From: Rhodobiaceae bacterium
Lineage (GTDB): Bacteria; Pseudomonadota; Alphaproteobacteria; Parvibaculales; Parvibaculaceae
DNA: 64,000 bases
NCBI GenBank assembly: GCA_003330885.1
Contig: CP030277.1
Span: 248,001 to 312,000 of the forward strand
Direction: 5' to 3'
Part shown: in pieces, positions 1 to 8,306 of the stretch
How positions within the stretch are numbered: position 1 is the first letter of the stretch
How the letters are laid out: every line of letters begins with the position of its first letter
The notes under the pieces: generated by a model
Seen by the model: only the letters and a program-made list of their open reading frames with translations
The model's database searches: none
Told to the model about the DNA's origin: nothing
Position numbers and translations under genes: made by a program

Positions 1-707
1 TCCCTGGTGGGGCCCTGATCGGTTGCTCTGCAGGCTTTGTAAATGTGCCGCGTATCAAAGGCAGCCACAACGCCATGGCAACGGGCATGATGGCGGCGAA
101 TGCAGCCTTCGAAGCAGTGAAAGATGGCCGTCAGTCAGACGTATTGAGTGCGTATGACGAAGCCTATGTCGGAAGTCATGTCGAGAAAGATCTGAAACGG
201 GTTCGCAATGTGAAGCCGCTCTGGTCCAAGCTGGGCACAATCTTCGGTGTCGGCCTTGGTGGCATCGACATGTGGATGAACCAGCTAGGCATTGGCCTGC
301 CATTCACGCTGAAGCATGGCAAGCCAGATCATGCGGCCACCGAGCCAGCTGATAAACACAAACCAATCGATTATCCGAAGCCGGACGGGAAGATTTCCTT
401 CGACCGTCTCTCGTCGGTCTTCCTGTCGGCAACAAACCACGAAGAAGACCAGCCGGTCCATCTTCGCCTGACAGATGACACGGTGCCGATTGCGCACAAT
501 CTGCCGGTCTTCGATGAGCCTGCTCAGCGCTACTGCCCGGCTGGGGTCTATGAAGTCATGCGGGAAGACGATGGATCTGATCCGCGTTTTGTCATCAATG
601 CGCAAAACTGCGTGCACTGTAAAACATGTGACATCAAGGACCCGACCCAGAACATTAACTGGACCGTGCCTGAAGGCGGTGGCGGGCCCAATTACCCGAA
701 CATGTGA
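1..707 (+). CDS. Electron transfer flavoprotein-ubiquinone oxidoreductase, C-terminal part (5' end outside window)
   Basis: Inner-membrane iron-sulfur flavoprotein that passes electrons from ETF, reduced by acyl-CoA dehydrogenases, to ubiquinone. The frame is open from base 3 and reads through PGGALIGCSAGFVNVPRIKG, a conserved FAD-domain stretch of ETF-QO, so the GTG at 45 is internal and not a start. The C-terminus has the 4Fe-4S motif: one Cys in RYCPAGVYE (codon at 531) and CVHCKTC (codons from 609), the four expected cluster ligands, then the usual GGGGPNYPNM end. About 235 residues are visible of a protein normally near 550. A strong terminator follows at 783-817. It could receive electrons, through ETF, from the acyl-CoA dehydrogenase at 60627-62417. 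Confidence 0.96.
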   Translation, partial: PGGALIGCSAGFVNVPRIKGSHNAMATGMMAANAAFEAVKDGRQSDVLSAYDEAYVGSHVEKDLKRVRNVKPLWSKLGTIFGVGLGGIDMWMNQLGIGLPFTLKHGKPDHAATEPADKHKPIDYPKPDGKISFDRLSSVFLSATNHEEDQPVHLRLTDDTVPIAHNLPVFDEPAQRYCPAGVYEVMREDDGSDPRFVINAQNCVHCKTCDIKDPTQNINWTVPEGGGGPNYPNM

Positions 708-782
708 TCGGGGACGGCCGATTTTGAGGCGATTTATCGCCTTATCAACGGTCTTTAGAAGGCAAAGGCAAAGAAATTGAGG

Positions 783-817
783 TAGGGTCGACCCCTTAAA
801 CGGTCGGCCCTATTTTT
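783..817 (+). terminator. Rho-independent terminator after ETF-QO
   Basis: An 11-bp stem (783-793 with 802-812, one G-T pair, otherwise fully paired) closes an 8-nt loop and is followed directly by five T (813-817). It lies 75 bp after the ETF-QO stop and 37 bp before the next gene. A smaller GGCGA/TCGCC hairpin sits at 728-741 without a T-tract. Confidence 0.8.
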
Positions 818-854
818 CTGAGTCGGCGAGATCAGTGAAGGGTAGAGGCCTTAA

Positions 855-2573
855 GTGGGATTGCGGTTACTGACACGTGGTCTGGGGATTGTTGCGATAG
901 CGGCAATGCTGGGCGCCTGTGCGGGGTCTGGTTTCGGATTGAGCCAGAGAAACCCGGATTCCTTATATGGAAATTATCTGGCAGCGCGTCACGCGGGCAC
1001 CGTCCGCGATATGGATGCAGCAGCGCGATACTACGCTCAGGCACTGTCTGAGGATCCCGGCAACCCGGTGATCGTTGAGCGCGCTTTTCTTTTGTCGGTG
1101 ACAGCAGGGAATGTTTCAGAAGGCCTCAATCTATCATCAGAGATCATTGAGCGTGACTCTGACAATCGGACCGCACGTCTGGTGCGCGCACTTTCCGCCC
1201 TCAAAGCAACTGACTATGACCGCGCCATTAGCGAAATAGATGCGGCGGCACCTGGACCCTTCACAGCCCTTGTCGGAACACTTGCCAAGGCCTGGGCGAT
1301 GGCAGGCAAACAAGAGGCGGAACAGGCATATGCAGCGCTGGACTCATTTCAAGATAGACCAGCGTTTGACCTTTTTCGGATCTTACATGGTGCACTAATT
1401 GCAGATTACCTAGGCGATGTGGCGCGGGCCCGAACCGGTTACGTTGCTGCGCAGGGGGCAAGCGGTGGGGCAAGTCTGCGGATCATCCAGGCTTATGGCC
1501 GGTTTCTAGAAAGACAAGATGACACCGAGCTTGCCCGCGAGGTGTTCAATAATTATGGCCGCTTGGCGCCAGACCATCCGATTGTCACAAATGCCTTGGC
1601 ACGATTGGAGTCAGGTGTGGCCCCAGCGCCTCTGGTTAAAACACCAGCGGAGGGATTGGCAGAAGCTCTCTACGGGTTGGCGTCCGCACTGGCACAGGAA
1701 AGCGGGATTGATATTTCAATTCTGTACACGCAGCTATCGCTTTACCTGCGACCGGATTTTGATGTCGCACGCACTCTGCTCGCAGACCTCTATGAGCGCG
1801 GCGACCGCCTGGAAGACGCGATTGCCGCTTATGGTGGAATCGCACGCACATCTCCACTCTATCAAAACGCTCAGATTCAGATAGCTGTCGATATGGACCG
1901 TCTGGATAGGTCGAAAGAGGCTATTGCACGGCTCCGCACGCTTATTCGTCAGTATCCCGATGCGGTTGAGCCGCTGACGGCGCTCGGCGACATTCTGCGC
2001 GGCCGCAAAGATTATGCAGCGGCCGCAAGTGAATACTCAAAAGCAATTGAGCTCATTGGCGAGCCCAATGAACGGTTCTGGACGGTCTATTACGCCCGCG
2101 GCATGTGCTACGAACGGTTGAAGCTCTGGCCGAGCGCTGAGAAAGATCTCAAGCTGGCGCTTGAACTCTCTGGTGACCATCCGCTTGTGCTGAACTATCT
2201 CGGCTATTCCTGGATAGAGCAGAAAATACATCTGGAAGAGGCCATGGCGATGATCCGCCGGGCAGTTGAGCTGCGGCCCGATGACGGTTACATCGTTGAT
2301 AGTCTTGGCTGGGCCTATTTTAACATTGGTGACTATGAAAATGCTGTCATCCATCTTGAACGCGCCGTTCAATTGCAGCCGGACGATGTCACAATAAATG
2401 ATCATCTCGGTGATGCGTTCTGGCAGGTCGGTCGAAAAATTGAAGCGCGTTTTCAATGGCAACATGCGTTGGAACTTGAGCCGGATGAAGAGCAGGAAGC
2501 GGCGATAAAAGAGAAGCTCAAAAATGGGCTTGAGGACGCAGACGTTGAAATGAGCGCTGACGCAGGGTCCTAA
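855..2573 (+). CDS. TPR-repeat lipoprotein upstream of ispE
   Basis: Predicted secreted lipoprotein of 572 aa with tetratricopeptide repeats. The GTG start gives a short basic N-terminus, a hydrophobic segment (about residues 8-20) and the lipobox LGAC with Cys22, so export and lipidation are likely. Helical TPR units run through most of the chain; the clearest are near residues 415-540 (LGWAYFNIGDYENAVIHLER and neighbours), indicating a protein-protein scaffold. AGAGG lies 7 nt before the GTG. The stop overlaps the ispE start as TAATG, so the two are probably translationally coupled. From memory, this TPR-ispE arrangement is common in alphaproteobacteria. The specific partner is unknown. Confidence 0.85.
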   Translation: MGLRLLTRGLGIVAIAAMLGACAGSGFGLSQRNPDSLYGNYLAARHAGTVRDMDAAARYYAQALSEDPGNPVIVERAFLLSVTAGNVSEGLNLSSEIIERDSDNRTARLVRALSALKATDYDRAISEIDAAAPGPFTALVGTLAKAWAMAGKQEAEQAYAALDSFQDRPAFDLFRILHGALIADYLGDVARARTGYVAAQGASGGASLRIIQAYGRFLERQDDTELAREVFNNYGRLAPDHPIVTNALARLESGVAPAPLVKTPAEGLAEALYGLASALAQESGIDISILYTQLSLYLRPDFDVARTLLADLYERGDRLEDAIAAYGGIARTSPLYQNAQIQIAVDMDRLDRSKEAIARLRTLIRQYPDAVEPLTALGDILRGRKDYAAAASEYSKAIELIGEPNERFWTVYYARGMCYERLKLWPSAEKDLKLALELSGDHPLVLNYLGYSWIEQKIHLEEAMAMIRRAVELRPDDGYIVDSLGWAYFNIGDYENAVIHLERAVQLQPDDVTINDHLGDAFWQVGRKIEARFQWQHALELEPDEEQEAAIKEKLKNGLEDADVEMSADAGS

Positions 2574-3445
2574 TGTCCGCTGGCATTCTTGAAGTCGCCA
2601 ACGCGAAGATAAACCTCTCCCTTGAAGTCAGGGGACGCGAGGAGAGCGGCTACCATCAACTAGAAAGTCTGGTAGTGTTTGCGAGCGTGGCCGACCGCGT
2701 CATCTGTAAAGAAGCAGATACTCTTGGTTTGGAAATTTCAGGTCCATTCGCAAGTCAATTGGCGAATGAGGACAACAATCTCATTCTAAAAGCAGCCCGT
2801 GCGTTTGCAGGGGCGCTCGGACGCGATCCAACAGTGAGATTTGAGTTGGAGAAGAACCTGCCTATTGCTTCGGGTATCGGAGGTGGTTCTGCAGATGCGG
2901 CTGCGGCGCTTCGGGCCATGATGCGGCTGTGGGGCGACCCTCCCGGTTCGATCGAAGGTATCGCGTTACAGTTAGGTGCAGATGTACCTGTGTGCATGAG
3001 AAAACGCCCAAGCTTCATGACCGGCGTGGGCGAAAGTCTCAGGACCATTCGGCGTTTTCCAGAAATTCATGCAGTGCTCGCCAATCCGGGTGTGTCGGTG
3101 TCAACGGCAGACGTATTCCGACGTTTACAGGCAGGCCCCGTTGAAGGGCCAGAGCGTCTGCCTCTGTTGCAAGGTGTGGAGACCCTTGATCGTCTGGTTA
3201 TCTGGCTTGAAGAAAACGGAAATGACCTTGAAGCGCCTGCAACGGCTATTGAGCCAGTGATCAAAACGGTGATCAACGAACTTCAAGAAACTGATGGCTG
3301 TCGTCTTGCGCGCATGAGTGGCAGCGGTGCCACCTGTTTTGCCCTCTATGACAATCCATTCGATTCCTCTGAAGCTGCAGCCGCACTCAAAAAGAAACAT
3401 AATAGTTGGTGGGTGACAGCCACCAAGTTTCTTGGAACTCAATAG
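2573..3445 (+). CDS. ispE: 4-diphosphocytidyl-2-C-methyl-D-erythritol kinase
   Basis: GHMP kinase of the MEP isoprenoid pathway; it phosphorylates the 2-hydroxyl of CDP-methylerythritol with ATP. The 290-aa length is normal. Visible signatures are the N-terminal NAKINLSL with Lys12, GYHQLESL with His28, the glycine-rich ATP loop LPIASGIGGGSADAAAAL (residues 97-113), GADVPVC with the likely catalytic Asp137, and the C-terminal MSGSGATCFALY. Its start overlaps the preceding TPR gene by one base. Its 3' end overlaps the convergent prenyl diphosphate synthase by 7 bp. That neighbour uses isoprenoid units made by this pathway. Confidence 0.96.
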   Translation: MSAGILEVANAKINLSLEVRGREESGYHQLESLVVFASVADRVICKEADTLGLEISGPFASQLANEDNNLILKAARAFAGALGRDPTVRFELEKNLPIASGIGGGSADAAAALRAMMRLWGDPPGSIEGIALQLGADVPVCMRKRPSFMTGVGESLRTIRRFPEIHAVLANPGVSVSTADVFRRLQAGPVEGPERLPLLQGVETLDRLVIWLEENGNDLEAPATAIEPVIKTVINELQETDGCRLARMSGSGATCFALYDNPFDSSEAAAALKKKHNSWWVTATKFLGTQ

Positions 3446-4458
3446 GCGCGACTGATACAGAAATCCACAAGGCCGCTCAACGCGTCACGGCGTTCTGAAG
3501 AGGGAAAGATACCAAGAGCATCACGGGCCATTTCGCCATAGTGGCGAGCGCGTGTAACGGTATCTTCAATCGCCTTGTGGTTGCTCATAATCTCGAACGC
3601 CCGTTCCAGATCACCTTCCTGTTGATCGCCATCCTGCAGCGTTCGACGCCAGAAGGCACGTTCCTCGTCATCGCCTCGGCGAAATGCCAGAACAACAGGC
3701 AGGGTAATCTTGCCTTCCCGGAAATCGTCCCCGACATTCTTGCCCAGCGTCGAAGCTTTTCCGTTGTAGTCGAGAGCATCGTCAACCAGTTGGAATGCGA
3801 TACCCAGGTTGCGGCCATAGGATTCCAGTGCCGCAGCCTGTTCACCATTCTGGCTGGCGACCACTGCACCGATTTCTGTTGCTGCCGCAAAGAGCGCTGC
3901 CGTTTTGGCGCTGATCACTTTGAGGTAGGCGTCTTCTGTTGTGCTCGTGTCTTTCGCGGTGGCCAATTGCATCACCTCGCCCTCAGCGATCACCGAGGCA
4001 GCCTCACTCAAAATTTCCAGAGCGCGAAGAGACTTGGTTTCCACCATCAACTTAAAGGCGCGCCCAAGAAGGAAATCGCCCACCAGAACGCTCGCTTGAT
4101 TGCCCCAGATGAGACGGGCTGTTGTCTGCCCGCGGCGCATATCGCTCTCGTCTACAACATCATCATGAAGCAGCGTTGCGGTATGCATGAACTCAACGGA
4201 TGCCGCCAGGCGTACATGATCGTTGCCTGTATAGCCGCACATGCGCGCGCAGGTGAGCGTGAGCATGGGGCGCAAGCGTTTGCCGCCAGATTCGATCAGA
4301 TGATTGGCAAGCTCGGGGATCATGTCCACATCGGAGCCCATTCGGTCCCGAATAAGCTCGTTTACAGCCTCCATATCTTCAGCGACAAGCCGCTGAAGCG
4401 TCCGAACCGCTTCTTCACTGTTTTTACGCTCACCTTCGAGCGGAACGACAACACCCAA
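3439..4458 (-). CDS. Long-chain polyprenyl diphosphate synthase (octaprenyl/decaprenyl type)
   Basis: Elongates farnesyl diphosphate with IPP units, most likely for the ubiquinone side chain. The 339-aa protein has GGKRLRP (58-64), the first Asp-rich motif DDVVD (99-103) and the second DDALD (226-230). Ala94 is the fifth residue before the first motif; a small residue there is typical of long-chain enzymes and argues against a short-chain FPP/GGPP synthase. Exact chain length cannot be read from sequence; C50 ubiquinone is usual in alphaproteobacteria. It converges on ispE with a 7-bp overlap. Confidence 0.92.
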   Translation of the reverse strand: MGVVVPLEGERKNSEEAVRTLQRLVAEDMEAVNELIRDRMGSDVDMIPELANHLIESGGKRLRPMLTLTCARMCGYTGNDHVRLAASVEFMHTATLLHDDVVDESDMRRGQTTARLIWGNQASVLVGDFLLGRAFKLMVETKSLRALEILSEAASVIAEGEVMQLATAKDTSTTEDAYLKVISAKTAALFAAATEIGAVVASQNGEQAAALESYGRNLGIAFQLVDDALDYNGKASTLGKNVGDDFREGKITLPVVLAFRRGDDEERAFWRRTLQDGDQQEGDLERAFEIMSNHKAIEDTVTRARHYGEMARDALGIFPSSERRDALSGLVDFCISRAY

Positions 4459-4625
4459 CGGGATCCCCAGTTCTCAATTTTGGCCGAGAAAACGGTTCAA
4501 AAGACCCCGTCAAACAGCTCAATTGCCTATACATGTGTCACAATAGGAGCCCAGAGACCGAGCGGCAAGTGCGTCCCAGCGCCGCTCCCCGAAGAGTGAT
4601 AATTGCAGGGCCGAGGAACAAGACA

Positions 4626-4871
4626 TTGAAAGAGCTTCTACGAACAAATGATGTAGTTCTTTTATCCTTCCTGGAGGCACGCCTCAAAGGTGAGGGAATT
4701 GAGCCATTCATCCTGGACATGAACGCCAGCATCGTGGAGGGATCGATTGGTATTTTACCCCGCCGCTTGATGGTTATAGACGAAGACTTTGAACGCGCGG
4801 AGGTCATCGCAAAGATGGCTTTGAAGGAAAACGATGAAGCAATCCGGGAAGAGCCTGGTGCGGCTGGGTGA
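4626..4871 (+). CDS. DUF2007 family small protein
   Basis: Small protein with the DUF2007 pattern: KELLRTNDVVLLSFLEARL, then GIEPFILDMNASIVEGSIG and ILPRRLMVIDEDFERAEVIA. The family is described as a putative signal-transducing protein; no reaction is known. I prefer the TTG at 4626 (81 aa) because CCGAGGA lies about 8 nt upstream and the conserved family sequence begins exactly there. An in-frame ATG at 4533 would add 31 poorly conserved-looking residues. The TGA stop overlaps the next gene's GTG as GTGA (4868-4871), and that gene overlaps the following one as ATGA, so three genes form a tight operon divergent from the prenyl synthase. Confidence 0.8.
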   Translation: MKELLRTNDVVLLSFLEARLKGEGIEPFILDMNASIVEGSIGILPRRLMVIDEDFERAEVIAKMALKENDEAIREEPGAAG

Positions 4872-5551
4872 GTGAGGCACAAGCTGTGACGTGCGCTACA
4901 GAGGAAGTGGTTGTTTTACTTCATGGAATTGGCCGGACAGCCGGATCAATGTCCGTTCCTGCAGCTCGGCTTGCGGAGAAGGGCTACGCGATCAGCAATA
5001 TTGACTATCCTTCTCGTTCCGCGCCGATTGCGAGCTTGGCTGGGCTGATCAATGAGCGCCTCAACGCTGAAAATGTCAGCGCCTGTGCAAAACTCCATTT
5101 TGTCACCCATTCCATGGGCGGATTGATCGTGCGCCAGCTCGTCAAAGATTTTAGGCCATCGAATTTGGGGCGCGTCGTTATGTTGGCGCCGCCCAACCAG
5201 GGAAGTGAAGTCGCGGACTTTTGGGGAAACAATTTTTTGTTCAAAAGGGTCTACGGGCCAGCGGGGCAAGATTTGAGGACGAGGAACAGACGTTTTGGCC
5301 CGGTCGATTTTCCACTTGGGGTCATTGCCGGAACGAAATCCATTGATCCCGTATCCTCCCTTCTGCTGTCCGGTCCCAATGATGGCAAAGTGACTGTGGA
5401 CAGCACAAAGGTTGAGGGCATGACGGATCACATCGTTTTGCCGGTCAACCACACATTCCTCATGCGCGATGCGCGCGTGCTGAAACAGATCGAGACCTTC
5501 TTGGGCGACGGAGCCTTCGCACCAGTGTCGACGGGAGGGCGCGCTCAATGA
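4868..5551 (+). CDS. Alpha/beta hydrolase, lipase/PGAP1-like
   Basis: Putative serine esterase or lipase of 227 aa. The oxyanion-hole segment LLHGIGRT (17-24) is followed by the nucleophile elbow THSMGG with Ser82. Likely Asp and His triad members occur in the NDGKV segment and in PVNHTFLM near the C-terminus. No signal peptide is visible, so it is probably cytoplasmic. The GTG start overlaps the upstream stop by 4 bp, and the 3' end overlaps the methyltransferase start (ATGA, 5548-5551). Substrate unknown; the layout resembles triacylglycerol-lipase-like small hydrolases. Confidence 0.85.
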   Translation: MSEAQAVTCATEEVVVLLHGIGRTAGSMSVPAARLAEKGYAISNIDYPSRSAPIASLAGLINERLNAENVSACAKLHFVTHSMGGLIVRQLVKDFRPSNLGRVVMLAPPNQGSEVADFWGNNFLFKRVYGPAGQDLRTRNRRFGPVDFPLGVIAGTKSIDPVSSLLLSGPNDGKVTVDSTKVEGMTDHIVLPVNHTFLMRDARVLKQIETFLGDGAFAPVSTGGRAQ

Positions 5552-6306
5552 AGGTCACAGACGACGGCTTTTTGGGGGGCAGACTGCAGGTGCTGCAGTC
5601 AGAGAAAGGCTACAGGGCGGGCATTGATGCGGTGATGGTTGCAGCCGCAGTGCCCGCTGTACCAGGAGATAATGTGCTCGATCTCGGAGCGGGCGTTGGT
5701 GTTGCGTCCCTCTGCGTCGCCTCTCGCTGTTTAGACGTGAAAGCGACAGGCCTCGAAATACAGAGTGCCCTGGTCGAGACGGCGCTAGAGAACATCAAAC
5801 GCAACGATCTTGTGCTTCGAGCAAGAATTATCGAGGGATCGATTTCAGAGAAAGCAGCCATCCTCGCAGACAAAGACGTCGCCTATGGCAGCTTCGACCA
5901 TGTGATGACCAATCCGCCTTTCTATGAAGCTGACAAAGTTTGGGGCTCGCCCGACGAAAGCAAAGCGACGGCCCATGCGCTTGAGGATGTTTCGTTGGAG
6001 GAATGGCTACGCGTCACCTGTGCCATGGCAAAACCCAAAGGCACTGTGACCATCATCCATCGGGCAGATGCGCTGCCAGACCTCCTCAAAGGTGTTGAAG
6101 GCAAGCTGGGCGGGCTGGTTGCCTTTCCTCTATGGCCTGGTGCTGGAAAAGAGGCCAGCCGCGTCCTCCTTCAAGGGATCAAAGGCTCGCGGGCGCCTTT
6201 TAAGCTTGCCAAGGGCCTGTTGCTACATGGGGAGGACGGAGGATTTACCCCTGAAGCTGAGGCGATTCTGCGGAATGGTGCGGCCTTGTCCGTCAGTTCT
6301 GCTTGA
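5548..6306 (+). CDS. TrmN6-like adenine-N6 methyltransferase (COG4123)
   Basis: SAM-dependent methyltransferase of 252 aa. Motif I is VLDLGAGVGVASL (43-55) and motif IV is NPPF (122-125), the latter typical of N6-adenine and glutamine methyltransferases. The N-terminal FLGGRLQVLQSEKGYRAGID matches the COG4123 group that contains E. coli TrmN6, which methylates A37 of tRNA1-Val. tRNA modification is therefore the best guess, but the target is inferred from family only. Translationally coupled to the upstream hydrolase by ATGA overlap. Confidence 0.85.
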   Translation: MKVTDDGFLGGRLQVLQSEKGYRAGIDAVMVAAAVPAVPGDNVLDLGAGVGVASLCVASRCLDVKATGLEIQSALVETALENIKRNDLVLRARIIEGSISEKAAILADKDVAYGSFDHVMTNPPFYEADKVWGSPDESKATAHALEDVSLEEWLRVTCAMAKPKGTVTIIHRADALPDLLKGVEGKLGGLVAFPLWPGAGKEASRVLLQGIKGSRAPFKLAKGLLLHGEDGGFTPEAEAILRNGAALSVSSA

Positions 6307-6352
6307 GCACGCCAGAACTTGAGAAAACCTGAAAAAACCTTATGTAAAGCAC

Positions 6353-7234
6353 ATGGTCAAAAAAACACTTATCAACGCTATCCCCCATAAAGGTCTCCGC
6401 GAACGTCTGCTCGACCGGATCGACCCTGATGTCTCCGTTGTTCCCGTGGTCCGCCTCACCGGCGTGATCGCCTCGTCGGGGCCTTTGCGCGACGGTCTTA
6501 ACCTGTCGGGTGTGGCAGGCGATCTCGAAACCGCCTTTAAAACCCGAGACGCCAAAGCCGTTGCCCTGGTCATTAATTCTCCTGGGGGGTCGCCAGTTCA
6601 ATCTTCGTTGATTTTCAAACGCATCAAAGCGCTCTCCGAGGAGCATGAACTGCCGGTCCTGGCATTTGTGGAAGATGTGGCGGCCTCAGGCGGCTACATG
6701 ATTGCCTGCGCGGCAGATGAAATCTTTGCTGACGAGCATTCTGTGGTGGGCTCCATCGGTGTGGTGAGTGCCGGTTTCGGTTTCTCCAAACTGATCGAGA
6801 AGCTGGGCGTTGAGCGCCGCGTTCATACAGCCGGTGAAAGCAAAGCCATGCTGGATCCGTTCAAACCGGAAGACCCGGAAGAGGTCGAACGTCTTGAGGC
6901 ACTTCAGGAGGAAGTCCACAAGGGCTTCAAAGACCTGGTGCGTAAGGCCCGTGGCGACAAGCTGGAGGGTGATGAAAAGCTGCTCTTCTCAGGTGAGTTC
7001 TGGGTCGCGACCCAGGGCATCAAGTATGGGCTTGTGGATGGTATTGGAGACCTCCGGGCCGTCACCCGCGAAAAATATGGTGAAAAGGTTCGTCTGCGTC
7101 TCGTGGGCGGTCCACGTCCCTGGTGGCGCCGCCGCCCGGGCATTGCTGGTGAGCTTCCTAGTGCGGGCAATTTCGCGACGGATTTGCTCGGCGCGGTGGA
7201 AGCCCGTTCCCTTTGGTCTCGTTTCGGGCTTTAA
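6353..7234 (+). CDS. S49 family signal peptide peptidase-like protease (SppA/SohB type)
   Basis: Serine-lysine dyad peptidase of 293 aa. NSPGGSP (75-81) lines the oxyanion region, the nucleophile is Ser112 in VAASGGYMIA, and the general base is probably Lys164 in GESKAMLDP. In the family these proteases cut leftover signal peptides or membrane protein fragments. Unlike classic SppA no N-terminal membrane segment is obvious; the nearby 61-aa membrane protein downstream could supply one, which is speculation. Length fits the single-domain (36K) type. A small G/C hairpin lies just after the stop. Confidence 0.9.
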   Translation: MVKKTLINAIPHKGLRERLLDRIDPDVSVVPVVRLTGVIASSGPLRDGLNLSGVAGDLETAFKTRDAKAVALVINSPGGSPVQSSLIFKRIKALSEEHELPVLAFVEDVAASGGYMIACAADEIFADEHSVVGSIGVVSAGFGFSKLIEKLGVERRVHTAGESKAMLDPFKPEDPEEVERLEALQEEVHKGFKDLVRKARGDKLEGDEKLLFSGEFWVATQGIKYGLVDGIGDLRAVTREKYGEKVRLRLVGGPRPWWRRRPGIAGELPSAGNFATDLLGAVEARSLWSRFGL

Positions 7235-7282
7235 TGCTCCCCGGTCAGCTGGGGGCAGCAGAGACCGACAGATGAGATCGAT

Positions 7283-7468
7283 ATGAACGACATTCTATTC
7301 ACAGGGCTCATTATGGCAGGCGTCTATGGCGTCTCGAAGCTGGTGAAAAAATACCGGGAAAAGGCGCGCGCGCGCATTGAAGAGCAAGCCCAGCCGCAAG
7401 AGCCTCGAAATCTCGGGACGCTCGAGCGAACGCCTGACGGCAGCTTCGCACCCGACCAATCACGCTAA
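7283..7468 (+). CDS. Small single-pass membrane protein, unknown
   Basis: A 61-aa protein with one hydrophobic segment (about residues 4-20, ILFTGLIMAGVYGVSKLV) followed by a very basic stretch (KKYREKARARIEE) and a Pro/Gln-rich polar tail. The positive-inside rule places the C-terminus in the cytoplasm. It lies 48 bp after the S49 peptidase and 46 bp before an SDR, on the same strand. I do not recognise the family. Codon use looks like the neighbours', which supports a real gene. Confidence 0.6.
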   Translation: MNDILFTGLIMAGVYGVSKLVKKYREKARARIEEQAQPQEPRNLGTLERTPDGSFAPDQSR

Positions 7469-7514
7469 GCTGCATCTGCGGCTGAGATCCCAACATTTTA
7501 AGTAAGGAAGCCGC

Positions 7515-8303
7515 ATGTTAGACGATCTGTTTTCGATGAAAGATAAAGTGTGTGTTGTCACCGGCGGCTCCCGCGGGTTGGGACGGGCGATGGCAGAAGC
7601 TTTTCTCCAAGCTGGTGCCTCTCGGATCTACATCACTGCCCGCAAGGCTGAGGCCTGCGAACAGGCTGCGGAGGAGCTCTCAAACGTGAGTGTAAAGGGC
7701 GAATGCATCGCCATCCCCTGTAACTTGAGTGCGACTGAAGAGATTGCACGTTTTGGCGACGCGATCGCGGAACGCGAACAGGCATTGGACGTTCTGGTCA
7801 ACAATGCAGGCACTGCCTGGGAAGCACCGCTGGACCAGTTTCCGGAGAATGGCTGGGACAAGGTGCTGGATCTCAACACCAAGACCCCCTTTTTCCTGAC
7901 ACAGAAGCTCCTGCCGCAGCTGAAAGCTGCAGCGTCTGCCAAAGGAGATGCGTCGGTCATTAACACCGGGTCCATAGCCGGTATTAAGGGCGATAGCTCA
8001 AACACTTTCAGCTATGCGACGTCCAAAGCGGCCGTCCATCAGCTGACACGGAACATGGCTTTTGCACTCGCCGACGACAAAGTGCGGGTGAATGCAATCG
8101 CGCCTGGCCGTTTTCACTCAAAGATGACCGAGGTCTTTGAGAACAACACAGAGCAGTTTGAGGCTGAGAAGCGCGCCATCCCGCTTCACCGCTGGGGTCA
8201 CGATGAAGACATTATGGGGATTGCGTTGCTGCTTGCGAGCCGTGCAGGGGCTTTCATTACCGGCGAGATCATCACCGTGGATGGTGGCACGACGCTGATC
8301 TAG
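7515..8303 (+). CDS. Short-chain dehydrogenase/reductase (SDR)
   Basis: Classical SDR of 262 aa. The cofactor loop is TGGSRGLG (16-23), followed by NNAG (96-99) and the catalytic Ser153-Tyr167-Lys171 set (SYATSK). The C-terminal GEIITVDGGTTLI is typical of FabG-like oligomeric SDRs. A good AAGGAAG ribosome site precedes the ATG. Substrate cannot be assigned; one of six SDR genes in this window. It converges on the HD-GYP gene with a 3-bp gap. Confidence 0.88.
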   Translation: MLDDLFSMKDKVCVVTGGSRGLGRAMAEAFLQAGASRIYITARKAEACEQAAEELSNVSVKGECIAIPCNLSATEEIARFGDAIAEREQALDVLVNNAGTAWEAPLDQFPENGWDKVLDLNTKTPFFLTQKLLPQLKAAASAKGDASVINTGSIAGIKGDSSNTFSYATSKAAVHQLTRNMAFALADDKVRVNAIAPGRFHSKMTEVFENNTEQFEAEKRAIPLHRWGHDEDIMGIALLLASRAGAFITGEIITVDGGTTLI

Positions 8304-8306
8304 CCC

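Noticed and set aside
3541-4599. Long 352-codon plus-strand frame opposite the prenyl diphosphate synthase
   Set aside because: The minus-strand frame has clear family motifs (DDVVD, DDALD); the plus-strand frame has no recognisable domain and is a shadow.
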